Assembly: GCF_014205155.1 (NCBI RefSeq)
Contig: NZ_JACHMX010000001.1
Span: 8,494,001-8,558,000 of the forward strand
Source: Amycolatopsis umgeniensis
Lineage (GTDB): Bacteria > Actinomycetota > Actinomycetes > Mycobacteriales > Pseudonocardiaceae
Length of the DNA stretch: 64,000 bases
Reading direction: 5' to 3'
The notes under the pieces were generated by a model, which ran no database searches, was not told the DNA's origin, and was given only the letters and a program-made list of their open reading frames with translations. Made by a program: the position numbers and the translations under genes. Shown here piece by piece: positions 50,901-57,383 of this stretch (the first letter of the stretch is position 1; every line of letters begins with the position of its first letter).

Positions 50901-51269
50901 TACGAGGAGCTGTACCGGGAGATCTTCGCGGAACTGGCCGACGTGGCGATGCCGCGGCCGCTGGAGCCGCCCGCGACCCCGGTCACCGTGGACGGTTCGA
51001 GGCACGTCGGTGTCTACGAACGGGCGGGCGTGCTGATGGAGGTGCTGGCGGACGGCGACGGGATCCGGCTCCGGCAGACCGTCACGGGGCCGCTGGCCGA
51101 TCTCGTGCCGGAGAAGACGATGGAGTTCGCCCTGGTTCCGGTGACGGACTCGCTCTACGTGTGCCGTGAGGCCGGTGCGCGGACGTGGATGCCGGTCACG
51201 TTCTACACGCTGCCGACCGGTGAGCCGTACATGCACTACGGCGTGCGCGCGACGCCCAAGGTGTCCTGA
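47949..51269 (+). CDS. S9 peptidase fused to class C beta-lactamase-like serine hydrolase
   Basis: The 1106-residue protein combines two serine hydrolases. Residues about 1-400 form a PD40/beta-propeller (repeated segments such as SLSPDGGRIVY, WAPDGTRIAF, WSPDGGKIAF). Residues about 410-645 are the S9 alpha/beta-hydrolase with Ser504 (GYSYGGF), Asp583 (GAEDERCP) and His615 (GASHLF). From about 655 a class C domain follows with Ser711-x-x-Lys714 (GSVSKVW), Tyr803-x-Asn (SYCNSGF) and His951 (GHDGNT). A C-terminal beta domain closes it. No signal peptide, so it should be cytoplasmic. It is the last gene of the peptide import operon, ATG at 47949 overlapping the ATPase stop after GAGGAG. The class C half is a paralogue of the protein at 40191. 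It probably degrades imported peptides in two steps. Confidence 0.9.
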   Translation: MTRRLGLEDLYEIAAPSQPSLSPDGGRIVYVLRTADRDEDRNVTTLWEVGATTGEARQLTRGTTDLAPNWAPDGTRIAFLRAKDGPPQVWFLPSSGGEAEQVTELPLGAGAPVWSPDGGKIAFSAAIDLADGESASNAPVVADRLDFKADGAGLIKTIRKHLHVLDVATREVRQVTFGDWHAGAPAWSPDGTHLAFSAGRDADADLTFRSGAYVLDVTTKTSEPRLIGSGEGMAGPVTWTADGLELLVAGRGDTEVGHLGLLRVPLDGGDPIDLTASLDRNAMFGGAGYPGALPKLTADGGSVLFGLRDRGCTHLYRVDTDGQNPRAVLAGADRVVSGMDSAGDTVVVVLATGTSFGEIAVVDVATGAVDVRTDHGASVADAELFRHEEREFTIGDGTVVHGWLLRDQTRSGAAPLLLDIHGGPHNAWNGAADSIHLYHQALVARGWAVLLLNPRGSDGYGEDFFTGAVGGWGTADAADFLEPLDQLVAEGVADADRLAVAGYSYGGFMTCYLTSRDNRFAAAVAGGVVSDLTSMEGTSDAGHYLAVSELGSSSWDKANEVFSPFAKVAQVRTPTLVVQGAEDERCPVGQAEQWFGALRARGVPSRMVLYPGASHLFILDGPPSHRLDFNRRVLDWVEQYAGPADGVSRVPIEAAHWRRRLAELARKYRVPGAALGITRIGDDAEAHVTYGVLNTATGVEVTEDSVFQIGSVSKVWTSTVVMQLVDEGLLDLDAPISDVVPELRLADPDVAKQVTMRHLLTHTSGIDGDVFTDTGRGDDTLERYVEILDQAAQNHPLGETFSYCNSGFVLMGRVIEKLTGLTWDAAMREKLFAPLGLTHTVTLPEEALMFRAAVGHVAGENEEPQPAPIWGLPRNMGPAGLITATTKDVLGFARLHLTGGLTPSGERILTTASATTMASKQTDIPDKHSLGDSWGLGWIRDDWNGRRVIGHDGNTIGQSAFLRLLPDQGLAVTLLTNGGNTRDLYEELYREIFAELADVAMPRPLEPPATPVTVDGSRHVGVYERAGVLMEVLADGDGIRLRQTVTGPLADLVPEKTMEFALVPVTDSLYVCREAGARTWMPVTFYTLPTGEPYMHYGVRATPKVS

Positions 51270-51274
51270 AAGCA

Positions 51275-51308
51275 CTCGGCCCGCCCGGACGATTCCGGGC
51301 GGGCCGAG
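51275..51308 (+). terminator. strong hairpin terminator of the peptide operon
   Basis: CTCGGCCCGCCCGG (51275-51288) and CCGGGCGGGCCGAG (51295-51308) pair perfectly over 14 bp around ACGATT, starting 6 nt after the stop codon of the fusion gene. It ends 4 nt before the stop codon of the small minus-strand gene, so it can act on both sides. Confidence 0.88.
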
Positions 51309-51311
51309 CAC

Positions 51312-51473
51312 TCAGGCGCAGATGATCTTGTCGACGAGGGTGCGGCTTTCCAAGCCCGCCAAAGCCTTGATGAACCTGTCGAGTCGATTGGTACCTGCGG
51401 GGGTGTCGGCCACCCCGCCGTGCGGTCCTGCTTGTGCCCGGGAAGGTCTGCGTGACGACGGTTTCTCGATCAC
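51312..51473 (-). CDS. small 53-residue protein, function unknown
   Basis: A minus-strand frame starts with GTG at 51473 and ends at 51312. Its GTG overlaps the stop codon of the preceding small membrane protein (GTGA), the same arrangement as real operons elsewhere in the window. The product begins MIEKPSSRRPSRAQAG and ends in an amphipathic helix (NRLDRFIKALAGLESRTLVD) followed by KIICA. I recognise no family. The basic N-terminus and helical C-terminus could contact a membrane or partner protein. It could instead be a remnant of a larger gene; only the coupling argues for a real gene. Confidence 0.4.
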   Translation of the reverse strand: MIEKPSSRRPSRAQAGPHGGVADTPAGTNRLDRFIKALAGLESRTLVDKIICA

Positions 51474-51664
51474 GCCCTGCGCCGCGCCACGTAGCGGACG
51501 ATCAGCAGCACGATGCAGATGACCGAGATGGCGCCCGCGATCATGCGGAAGGTCCAGTCCAACCCCGCGAACTGGCCGATCGAGTTGGTGGCGGCGCTGA
51601 CGAGGAGGACCAGCCAGAGGGAGGCGGTGACGAGGGCGCCGCCGGCGTTTTTGGTGTCGTTCAT
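51470..51664 (-). CDS. small two-TM membrane protein, hypothetical
   Basis: The 64-residue protein has two predicted TM helices (about residues 10-28 and 38-58) joined by a short loop with IGQFAGLDW, and a basic C-terminus RYVARRRA. That topology places both ends in the cytoplasm. No family assignment. The ATG at 51664 has only a weak ribosome site. It overlaps the 53-residue gene downstream. Codon third-position GC is normal for the window. Confidence 0.6.
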   Translation of the reverse strand: MNDTKNAGGALVTASLWLVLLVSAATNSIGQFAGLDWTFRMIAGAISVICIVLLIVRYVARRRA

Positions 51665-51774
51665 GGGAAAGACGCTAGAGATCGGCGAGGTGGGGAGCCA
51701 GGGGAGTGGCCCCCGGTCACGGGGTGGTGCTGGCGCTACCTCGGGTCTTGGGGGATGGATGGTCCGGTATGGGG

Positions 51775-51821
51775 TGAAGGCGCCCTTCGCCGCGTCAGAT
51801 GAGGCGAAAGGTTCCCCTCAT
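51775..51821. repeat. degenerate hairpin repeat
   Basis: The arms GAAGGCGCCCTTCGCC (51775-51790) and GGCGAAAGGTTCCCCTC (from about 51803) pair with several mismatches around GCGTCAGATGA. The core GTGAAGG...CCTTC recalls the other hairpin repeats in the window, and it seems a decayed or separate subtype. It lies between the small membrane gene and the SOS-regulated nuclease. Confidence 0.5.
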
Positions 51822-51913
51822 TCTTTCTCGGAACGATTCTTTGGCTCGAATAGTGTGTGCTGCCAGAGATGCAGTGCTCTTTGCGGAAGTCAATCGGTGC
51901 CGCGTTGTGGCAG

Positions 51914-51936
51914 TCGAACTCATGTTCGAGTATGAT
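51914..51936 (+). promoter_or_regulatory. LexA (SOS) box with overlapping -10
   Basis: TCGAACTCATGTTCGA (51914-51929) is a perfect-arm match to the actinobacterial LexA site (TCGAAC-N4-GTTCGA). It is followed by TATGAT (51931-51936), a consensus-like -10 element. A LexA dimer would cover the promoter and be released after DNA damage. The predicted transcript start falls at or next to the ATG at 51944. Confidence 0.85.
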
Positions 51937-51943
51937 CATGAAC

Positions 51944-53125
51944 ATGACCACAACTCTTGCTTTCAATCCGAAAGCCACTCGTTTTCTCGACACCGCCTAC
52001 GACGAGGAGGTTTCGCTGCGGCGGACACAAGGCCGTCAGGTGCGCGCTTTAGCCGGGTTCGCCGCGGTGGGCGGCTCGCGAAGATCGGTGACCGAGGAGG
52101 TCGCGTTGCGCTTCTCGGTCTCCCGCAATCAAGCAGCCCTGCTGCTGGAGGTCTCCTGCGCCCTGGTGTCGCGTCTGCCGAATACGTTGGCGGCGTTGGA
52201 CAAGGGTGACATCGATCTGTTCAAGGCGTCGAAGGTCAGTCAGCTGACCCGTGAGGTCTCGGACGAGGTCGCCGCGCAGGTGGACGCGTTCATGGCCAAA
52301 CGTCTCGCCGCGCGTGACCCCGCGGCGATCCGGGGCTCGGTGAGCTACGCGGTGGAGAAATACGACCCCGACGGATTCCGGGAACGAGCGGAGAAGAAAC
52401 GCGAACGACGGCACATCTCGCTCGAACACGAGGACGAGACCATGTCCACCCTCTCCGGGTTCCTGCCGTCCGAACTGGCCTCCTCGATCTATGCCTCGAT
52501 CAGCCGCATCGCACGAACACGTCGCGCCCAGGACAAAACCCGCACCCTGGACCAGCACCGCGCGGACGTGTTCGCCGAACGGCTGCTCGCCGAAGACGGC
52601 CACGGAAAACCCCGCGCGCACATCCACGTCTACGTCGACTTCCTGACCCTCACCGGCGCCCGCAACGACCCCGCCACTCTCGCCGGATACGGGCCGATCC
52701 CCGACTGGCTGGTCCGCGAGATCGCGTCGGACCCCGGCTCGACGTGGTCGCGGTTGATCACCGACCCCGCCACCGGGCAGATCCTGGAAGCCGGCGCTGG
52801 CACCTACCGGCCACCGGCCTCACTGGCGAGGTTGATCAGGGCACGGGACCGGGAATGCACCCACCCCGGCTGTCACCGTCCGGCCGAATTCTCCGAGATC
52901 GACCACATCACCACCTGGGCGCGGGACGGCAAGACCGATCACCACAACTGCCACGGCGCCTGCAAAACCCACAACCTGCTCAAAGAAGAACCCGGCTGGA
53001 CCGCAGCGCCTACCGGCAACGGCGGCATGACCATCACCACCCCCACCGGACACACCTACCACGCCACACCCGAACCACTCCACGAACCACGACCAGAACC
53101 GGAGGACGACACCCCGCCGTTCTGA
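51944..53125 (+). CDS. DUF222 HNH endonuclease (13E12-repeat type)
   Basis: The 393-residue protein has the DUF222 helical region (about residues 20-280) and a C-terminal HNH nuclease domain (about 300-355) with CTHPGCHRPAEF, EIDHITTWA and HNCHGACKTHN. These supply four zinc-binding Cys and the catalytic His. The family is multi-copy in actinobacteria, and copies in mycobacteria are known to be LexA-controlled. The promoter here carries an SOS box and a -10 spaced so that the mRNA would begin at the ATG 51944 without a leader. In-frame ATGs at 51932 and 51938 lie within or next to the -10 and are unlikely starts. Role in DNA repair or mobility is not established. Confidence 0.9.
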   Translation: MTTTLAFNPKATRFLDTAYDEEVSLRRTQGRQVRALAGFAAVGGSRRSVTEEVALRFSVSRNQAALLLEVSCALVSRLPNTLAALDKGDIDLFKASKVSQLTREVSDEVAAQVDAFMAKRLAARDPAAIRGSVSYAVEKYDPDGFRERAEKKRERRHISLEHEDETMSTLSGFLPSELASSIYASISRIARTRRAQDKTRTLDQHRADVFAERLLAEDGHGKPRAHIHVYVDFLTLTGARNDPATLAGYGPIPDWLVREIASDPGSTWSRLITDPATGQILEAGAGTYRPPASLARLIRARDRECTHPGCHRPAEFSEIDHITTWARDGKTDHHNCHGACKTHNLLKEEPGWTAAPTGNGGMTITTPTGHTYHATPEPLHEPRPEPEDDTPPF

Positions 53126-53146
53126 TCAGCACGAGCTCACTCACAA

Positions 53147-53170
53147 CCGCCCGGCGAGCCCGCCGGGCGG
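53147..53170 (+). terminator. hairpin terminator after the HNH gene
   Basis: CCGCCCGGCG (53147-53156) and CGCCGGGCGG (53161-53170) pair perfectly over 10 bp with the loop AGCC, 21 nt after the stop codon. It has no U-run, as usual for this GC content. Confidence 0.8.
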
Positions 53171-53450
53171 CAGCAGAAACACGCCCTGAGAAAGACACGG
53201 CTTGGAACCACGCGCGCCAGCGCGGTCATCGGACCTGCTGCCCGGTGATGAACTCGTGCCCTTTGCCGCGGATCACCGCACTTCTCACACGACGCATCGC
53301 GGTCGACGCCCAACTCCACAGTGGAGACACCAGCCACGAGCGAAACGTCTACATCGGACTGGCCGAAACGACCTCTGCGCGCAGGCGGCGGCAACCGCGT
53401 GGGCGATTCCGACTGACCGCCGCAACCACCAACCACCCGAAAGGCCCGCC
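53171..53450. other. intergenic, no convincing gene
   Basis: The 325-bp gap between the convergent HNH and response regulator genes holds the terminator at 53147-53170. It also holds a tiny minus-strand frame (53226-53297) reading MRRVRSAVIRGKGHEF, without a ribosome site. I see no repeat of the hairpin family and no RNA gene here. Confidence 0.6.
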
Positions 53451-54098
53451 TCAGCCCTTCCCGCTCAAGTAAGCCAACACCGCCAGCACCCGCCGATGCC
53501 CGCTGTCCTCCGGCAGCCCCAGCTTCGCGAAGATGTTCCGGATGTGCTTGTGCACGGCACCGTCGCTCACCACCAGCAGTTCCGCGATGGTCGTGTTGTT
53601 GTACCCCTCCGCCATCAGCCCGAGCACCTCGCGTTCCCTCGCCGTCAGGGCTTCGAGTGGATCGGCGGCCCGGCGATGGGCCATCAGCTGCGTGATCACC
53701 TCGGGGTCCATGGCCGTCCCGCCCTTGACGACCCGGTCCAGCGCGTCGAGGAACTTCTCGACCTTCCCGACCCGTTCCTTGAGGAGGTACCCGACAGCGC
53801 CCTTGCCGTCGGCGAGGAGTTCGGCCGCGTAGCCCGTCTCGACGTGGGCGGACAACACCAGCACCGGCAGCCCGGGGTGCATCTTCCGCGCCTTGACGGC
53901 GGCCCGGAGGCCTTCGTCGGTGTGGGTCGGCGGCAGCCGGACGTCGGTGATCACCGCGTCGGGCCGCTCCTTGGTGACCACCTCGAGGAACTCGTCCGCG
54001 TTGTCCACGGCCGCGGTGACATCGATGCCCGAGGTGTTCAGCAGCAGGACCAGGCCTTCGCGCAGCAGCGCGTCGTCCTCGACGATCACGACCCGCAT
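53451..54098 (-). CDS. NarL/LuxR-family response regulator
   Basis: The 215-residue regulator has a receiver domain with D8/D9, phospho-acceptor Asp52 (ITDVRLPP) and Lys in LLKERVG. A LuxR-type HTH follows (about 148-205) with [18 protein letters not shown] and [14 protein letters not shown]. The start is the ATG at 54098, which overlaps the kinase stop by 13 nt; the longer frame to 54401 is antisense to nothing useful and lies inside the kinase gene. The pair is a classical DesK/NarL two-component system. Target genes unknown; no divergent target is adjacent. Confidence 0.92.
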   Translation of the reverse strand: MRVVIVEDDALLREGLVLLLNTSGIDVTAAVDNADEFLEVVTKERPDAVITDVRLPPTHTDEGLRAAVKARKMHPGLPVLVLSAHVETGYAAELLADGKGAVGYLLKERVGKVEKFLDALDRVVKGGTAMDPEVITQLMAHRRAADPLEALTAREREVLGLMAEGYNNTTIAELLVVSDGAVHKHIRNIFAKLGLPEDSGHRRVLAVLAYLSGKG

Positions 54099-55285
54099 GG
54101 CAACTCCACTTTCACTACGGTCGGCCCTCCGGCCGGACTGGTCAGCTTCCACGTCCCGTCGAACGCTTCGGCGCGTTTGCGGATCCCGGCGAGCCCGCTG
54201 CCCTGGGATTCGTCGGCGCCACCGTGGCCGTCGTCGCGGATTTCGATGCTGAGGGTGTCGACGGTGCCGTCGAGGATGACCCGGGCGTGTTCGGCGCCGG
54301 AGTGTTTGGTGATGTTGGTCAGCATCTCGGCGACGACGAAGTAGGCGGCCGCCTCCACCGCGGCCGGGCGACGGCTGCTGCTGAGAACGTCCACAGTGCA
54401 CGGAACCGGGCAGCGGTCGGCCAAGGCCGTGACGGCGCCGTCGAGACCGCGGTCGGTCAGCAGCGGCGGATAGATACTGCGCACCACGGTCCGCAGTTCG
54501 GCGAGTGCGCCGGTCGCGGTGTCCTGTGCCTTGCCGAGCAACTCCCGCGCCTTTTGGGGATCCTTGTCGAAGATCGAGTCGGCGATCCCGAGTTGCAGCA
54601 CCACCGCGGCGATCCGCGCCTGCGTCCCGTCGTGCAGATCGCGTTCGAGCCTGCGGAGTTCGGCGCCGTGTGCTTCCAACGCGGCGGCGCGGGACGCGGC
54701 CAGTTCGACGACCCGGTCGGTCAGCACGACGCCTGCCGCGGGTGCGAGCAGCTTCCGCGCGACGGAAGCCTGCCAGCGGGCCACCCTGGGGAGCAGGAAC
54801 GTGATAGCGATCATACCGACGCCGGTGACCGCGCTGAGCGCCGCCAGCGGCCAGGACGTCACCATGAAGCCGAGCGAGCTTTCCACCCCGCCGTCCACCG
54901 ACGGCCAGACGATCGCCGAGATGACCTGCCGGAGCCCGCCGAGCGGCAGCGCGATGGCGAACGTGCCGATGACGAAACCGGTGACTGCGTGGAAGGCGAG
55001 CCAGCCGAGGTCCCGGCGCGAGGCCGGATCCGTCACGGGATTCCCCGAGCGGTACGGCTCGGGGATCGGCTCACCCAGCAGCCGGGCGGCCCGGCGGCGT
55101 TCGAAGTTGACCGGTCGCCTGATCAGCTCGAGCGCGATCGGCAAGGCCGGGATCCCGACACCGAACGGGCACATCAACAGCACGAAGAGCATGCCCGTGA
55201 GAGCGAACCAGGCGACCATGGACGAGGCCGCGCCGATCGCCAGGTACCGGATCGCGGACCAACAGGACCGCAGCCGGGTGATCAC
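54086..55285 (-). CDS. sensor histidine kinase, DesK/NarX type
   Basis: The 399-residue kinase has four to five N-terminal TM segments (about 12-180), then HisKA_3 with [12 protein letters not shown] (His218) and an ATPase domain with N box [12 protein letters not shown] and DDGHGGA. The glycine box reads [16 protein letters not shown]. The N-terminal region is a membrane sensor domain related to the Sensor/PspC-like kinases of actinomycetes. GTG at 55285 is chosen because GGGAG lies 9 nt upstream and [14 protein letters not shown] is the usual opening; ATG at 55321 would add 12 residues. It overlaps the regulator gene. Confidence 0.85.
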   Translation of the reverse strand: MITRLRSCWSAIRYLAIGAASSMVAWFALTGMLFVLLMCPFGVGIPALPIALELIRRPVNFERRRAARLLGEPIPEPYRSGNPVTDPASRRDLGWLAFHAVTGFVIGTFAIALPLGGLRQVISAIVWPSVDGGVESSLGFMVTSWPLAALSAVTGVGMIAITFLLPRVARWQASVARKLLAPAAGVVLTDRVVELAASRAAALEAHGAELRRLERDLHDGTQARIAAVVLQLGIADSIFDKDPQKARELLGKAQDTATGALAELRTVVRSIYPPLLTDRGLDGAVTALADRCPVPCTVDVLSSSRRPAAVEAAAYFVVAEMLTNITKHSGAEHARVILDGTVDTLSIEIRDDGHGGADESQGSGLAGIRKRAEAFDGTWKLTSPAGGPTVVKVELPCGS

Positions 55286-55488
55286 CTGGACAGTCTCCCA
55301 TCCGGAGTCCGGCGGTGTCATGGCGGTGCCGGTGCCACCGGGAGGGCGACGGCCGACATGCCACCGCGGCAAGGAAGGCCGCGAGGATCCTTGGAACCGG
55401 CCGGAACCGCACGACCCGTACATCCGACGGACGCCACGCCTTTCCGTCACCGAAGATTTCCCGGTGGAACAGGCTTTCGACATACGCC

Positions 55489-55740
55489 GTATCTCTTCCG
55501 TCGCAATGGACGACGTGAGTGCCGCTCAGTGGGATGCCCTGACCTGCCGGTGTCCGCTGTGTCCGGCTTTCTCATGGTGGATGCCGCGGTCCGCCGCAAT
55601 GACCAGCGGTAATCCGCGACTGAAATAAGCGGCGACGCCAGGCGGTACTACGAGAGGTGAGCCGGCCAGAATGGGCTTCGAGGCGCCGTAGGCGAAATGC
55701 CGTAACGGTGGTTCGATGATTTGGCCCATCAAAGTATGGT
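55489..55740 (+). pseudogene. possible relic of a GNAT/peptidogalycan-type gene
   Basis: The segment RRISSVAMDDVSAAQWDAL followed by PLCPAFSWW (about 55489-55580) resembles the N-terminus of actinobacterial GNAT-type proteins (Val-x-Ala-x-x-Trp-Asp-Ala-Leu). It is then broken by a stop at 55626-55628. Weakly related codons continue in the same direction to about 55740 with another stop. No complete frame exists. The surrounding 600 bp between the kinase and the dioxygenase otherwise look non-coding and have lower GC than the window. This is a tentative call. Confidence 0.3.
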
Positions 55741-55885
55741 GCTCGCTGCGAAGTATGATGCGTGAGAGTGAATTGCCTCGACAGTGGGCCGGTCATGGCG
55801 GACGATCGAATGCGCGCGGCATCCTGCAGGCGAAGCCTTGTTGCGCTTAGTTCCCTGCTCCCATCATATGGCGAAAAGGAGACCT

Positions 55886-56653
55886 ATGCATGACGATGAT
55901 GAGCCAGTAGGCCGAGTGCTCGGCAGGCGGCAGGCGTTGATTCTGCTCGGCGCCGCCGGTGCGACACTCGCCGCCGCTGGATCCGCCACTGCCAACGCCA
56001 CCCCCTCCACGGCAGGAGCTCCCGAGGTCTGCGCGCTGGATTGTGTGGTCAAACCAGAGCAGATGGAGGGCCCGTACTTCGTCGACGAGCGGCTCAACCG
56101 CTCCGATATCCGCAGTGAGCCCGCCACCGGGCAACTGGTTCCCGGCACCGCGCTGGCACTCAATTTCACCATTCAGCAAATTCGTCAGCAGGTGTGCACG
56201 CCACTGCCGGGAGCGATGATCGACCTCTGGCAGTGCGACGCGTTCGGGCTGTACTCCGACATCCCGTCTCAGGGAAGTTCCGGCCGCCGATTCCTGCGCG
56301 GGTACCAGAACACCGACCAAGCGGGGGTCGCCCGGTTCACCACCATTCTGCCGGGCTGGTACACGGGACGCACGCTGCACATCCACATCAAAATACGTAC
56401 CGTCGGAACCAACGGCCGGCCGTACGAGTTCACGTCGCAGCTTTACTTCACGCCCGAGTTCGGCGCGGCCTATCTGCGGACCGATCCGTACCGGCGGAAA
56501 GGTCCGGCCGACACGACCAACAACCGTGACTCGATCTACCGCAGTGGCGGAGCCCAAATGCTGCTGCGACCACAGCAGGTCGGAACCACCTACACGGCGG
56601 ACTTCGCAATCGGCCTCGACTTGTCGAACACCCAGGTCGGCCGTCCCGACTAG
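55886..56653 (+). CDS. intradiol ring-cleavage dioxygenase-like protein, Tat-type signal
   Basis: The 255-residue protein starts with a twin-arginine-like signal (GRRQALILLGAAGATLAAAG) ending ATANA, so it should be exported folded. The rest is the intradiol dioxygenase fold: MEGPYFVDE, PLPGAMIDLWQCDAFGLYSD, then GYQNTDQAGVARF, and PGWYTGRTLHIHIKI. The non-haem Fe(III) ligands are expected to be the Tyr in GLYSD, the Tyr in GWYTG and the two His in HIHIK. Extracytoplasmic members of this kind act on catechols or lignin-derived aromatics. The ATG at 55886 follows AAAGGAG by 5 nt. Upstream DNA is AT-rich compared with its neighbours. Ends at a shared terminator. Confidence 0.85.
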   Translation: MHDDDEPVGRVLGRRQALILLGAAGATLAAAGSATANATPSTAGAPEVCALDCVVKPEQMEGPYFVDERLNRSDIRSEPATGQLVPGTALALNFTIQQIRQQVCTPLPGAMIDLWQCDAFGLYSDIPSQGSSGRRFLRGYQNTDQAGVARFTTILPGWYTGRTLHIHIKIRTVGTNGRPYEFTSQLYFTPEFGAAYLRTDPYRRKGPADTTNNRDSIYRSGGAQMLLRPQQVGTTYTADFAIGLDLSNTQVGRPD

Positions 56654-56746
56654 CGCATTCCCCGGGCTGGAGTTCGTGGGCGGTCCGGCTGGGTGAAGCG
56701 GCATTCTGCAGTGCTGCCTCGATGCCCGGCTCCCTGCCCGCCCGTG

Positions 56747-56793
56747 TCATGGACGTGCCTTTCCCCGTCGACTCGGGAAAGGCACGTCCATGA
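56747..56793. terminator. long perfect bidirectional terminator
   Basis: Arms of 19 bp (56747-56765 and 56775-56793) pair without mismatch around a 9-nt loop, in the gap between the convergent dioxygenase and lsr2 genes. The GGGAAAG/CTTTCCC core gives A/T-rich positions near the loop. This is the strongest terminator-like stem in the window outside the repeat family. Confidence 0.85.
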
Positions 56794-56809
56794 GCACGAT
56801 CCCGGTGAT

Positions 56810-57229
56810 TCAGGACTTCTTGCGGGGTGCGCGCTTGCGCTTGGCGGGCGCTTCTTCGGCGACGGGCTCGGCGGGGGCCGATTCGGCGTTGTCGAACGCT
56901 TCGTAGATCTCGTTGGGAATGCGACCGCGCTCGGCGATCGCGTAGCCGTTCGCCGACGCCCAGGCGCGGACCTGCTGGTTGCGCTCGCGGTCGGTGGGCT
57001 TCGCCGTACCACCGGCCACGGTGGACTGTCCGGTCGCGACCTTCACTTTGCGTCCGCCGATTCGCCTGCTGGCGTCGATGAAGCGCTCGAGCTCTTCGCG
57101 CAGCGCGCCGGCGTTGTCATCGGAGAGGTCGATCTCGTAGGTGACGCCGTCGAGCGCGAAGGGCACGGTCTGGGTGGCTTCGCCACCGTCGATGTCGTCG
57201 ACGATCTGGACGGATACCTTTTGTGCCAT
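56810..57229 (-). CDS. lsr2: Lsr2 nucleoid-associated protein
   Basis: The 139-residue protein is Lsr2, the H-NS-like xenogeneic silencer of actinobacteria. The N-terminal dimerisation domain reads MAQKVSVQIVDDIDGG and VTYEIDLSDDNA. A C-terminal DNA-binding domain (about 78-115) has VRAWASANGYAIAERGRIPNE, including the Arg-Gly-Arg that enters the minor groove of AT-rich DNA. A basic tail (AKRKRAPRKKS) follows; it is longer than in mycobacterial Lsr2. It may silence AT-rich sections such as the region upstream of the dioxygenase (inference). ATG at 57229. Confidence 0.96.
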   Translation of the reverse strand: MAQKVSVQIVDDIDGGEATQTVPFALDGVTYEIDLSDDNAGALREELERFIDASRRIGGRKVKVATGQSTVAGGTAKPTDRERNQQVRAWASANGYAIAERGRIPNEIYEAFDNAESAPAEPVAEEAPAKRKRAPRKKS

Positions 57230-57370
57230 CGATAGTGCCTTCCGCTAGGTCATGCCACGCCACTTCAGATTGGCGCAGTGTCAATGAGCCTAACCGTCAT
57301 CGACCGCGAAGGTGGAATGGCGGCCCCGCCGCGAGCGCGGGAGCGCGCTGAAGGCCGGTGCGAAACAAGT

Positions 57371-57376
57371 TAGGGT
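57371..57376 (+). promoter_or_regulatory. -10 element of a probable leaderless transcript
   Basis: TAGGGT lies 7 nt before the GTG at 57384, matching the TANNNT -10 pattern of actinobacterial promoters. The spacing puts transcription start at or next to the start codon, so the mRNA would lack a leader. Confidence 0.5.
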
Positions 57377-57383
57377 CCGGGTT

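Noticed and set aside
53226..53297. 23-codon minus-strand frame MRRVRSAVIRGKGHEF...
   Set aside because: No ribosome site, no partner, and too short to judge; could be a gene remnant but nothing supports it.
55526..55732. 68-codon minus-strand frame with hydrophobic middle
   Set aside because: No ribosome site and antisense to a more recognisable GNAT-like fragment; lies in degraded sequence.
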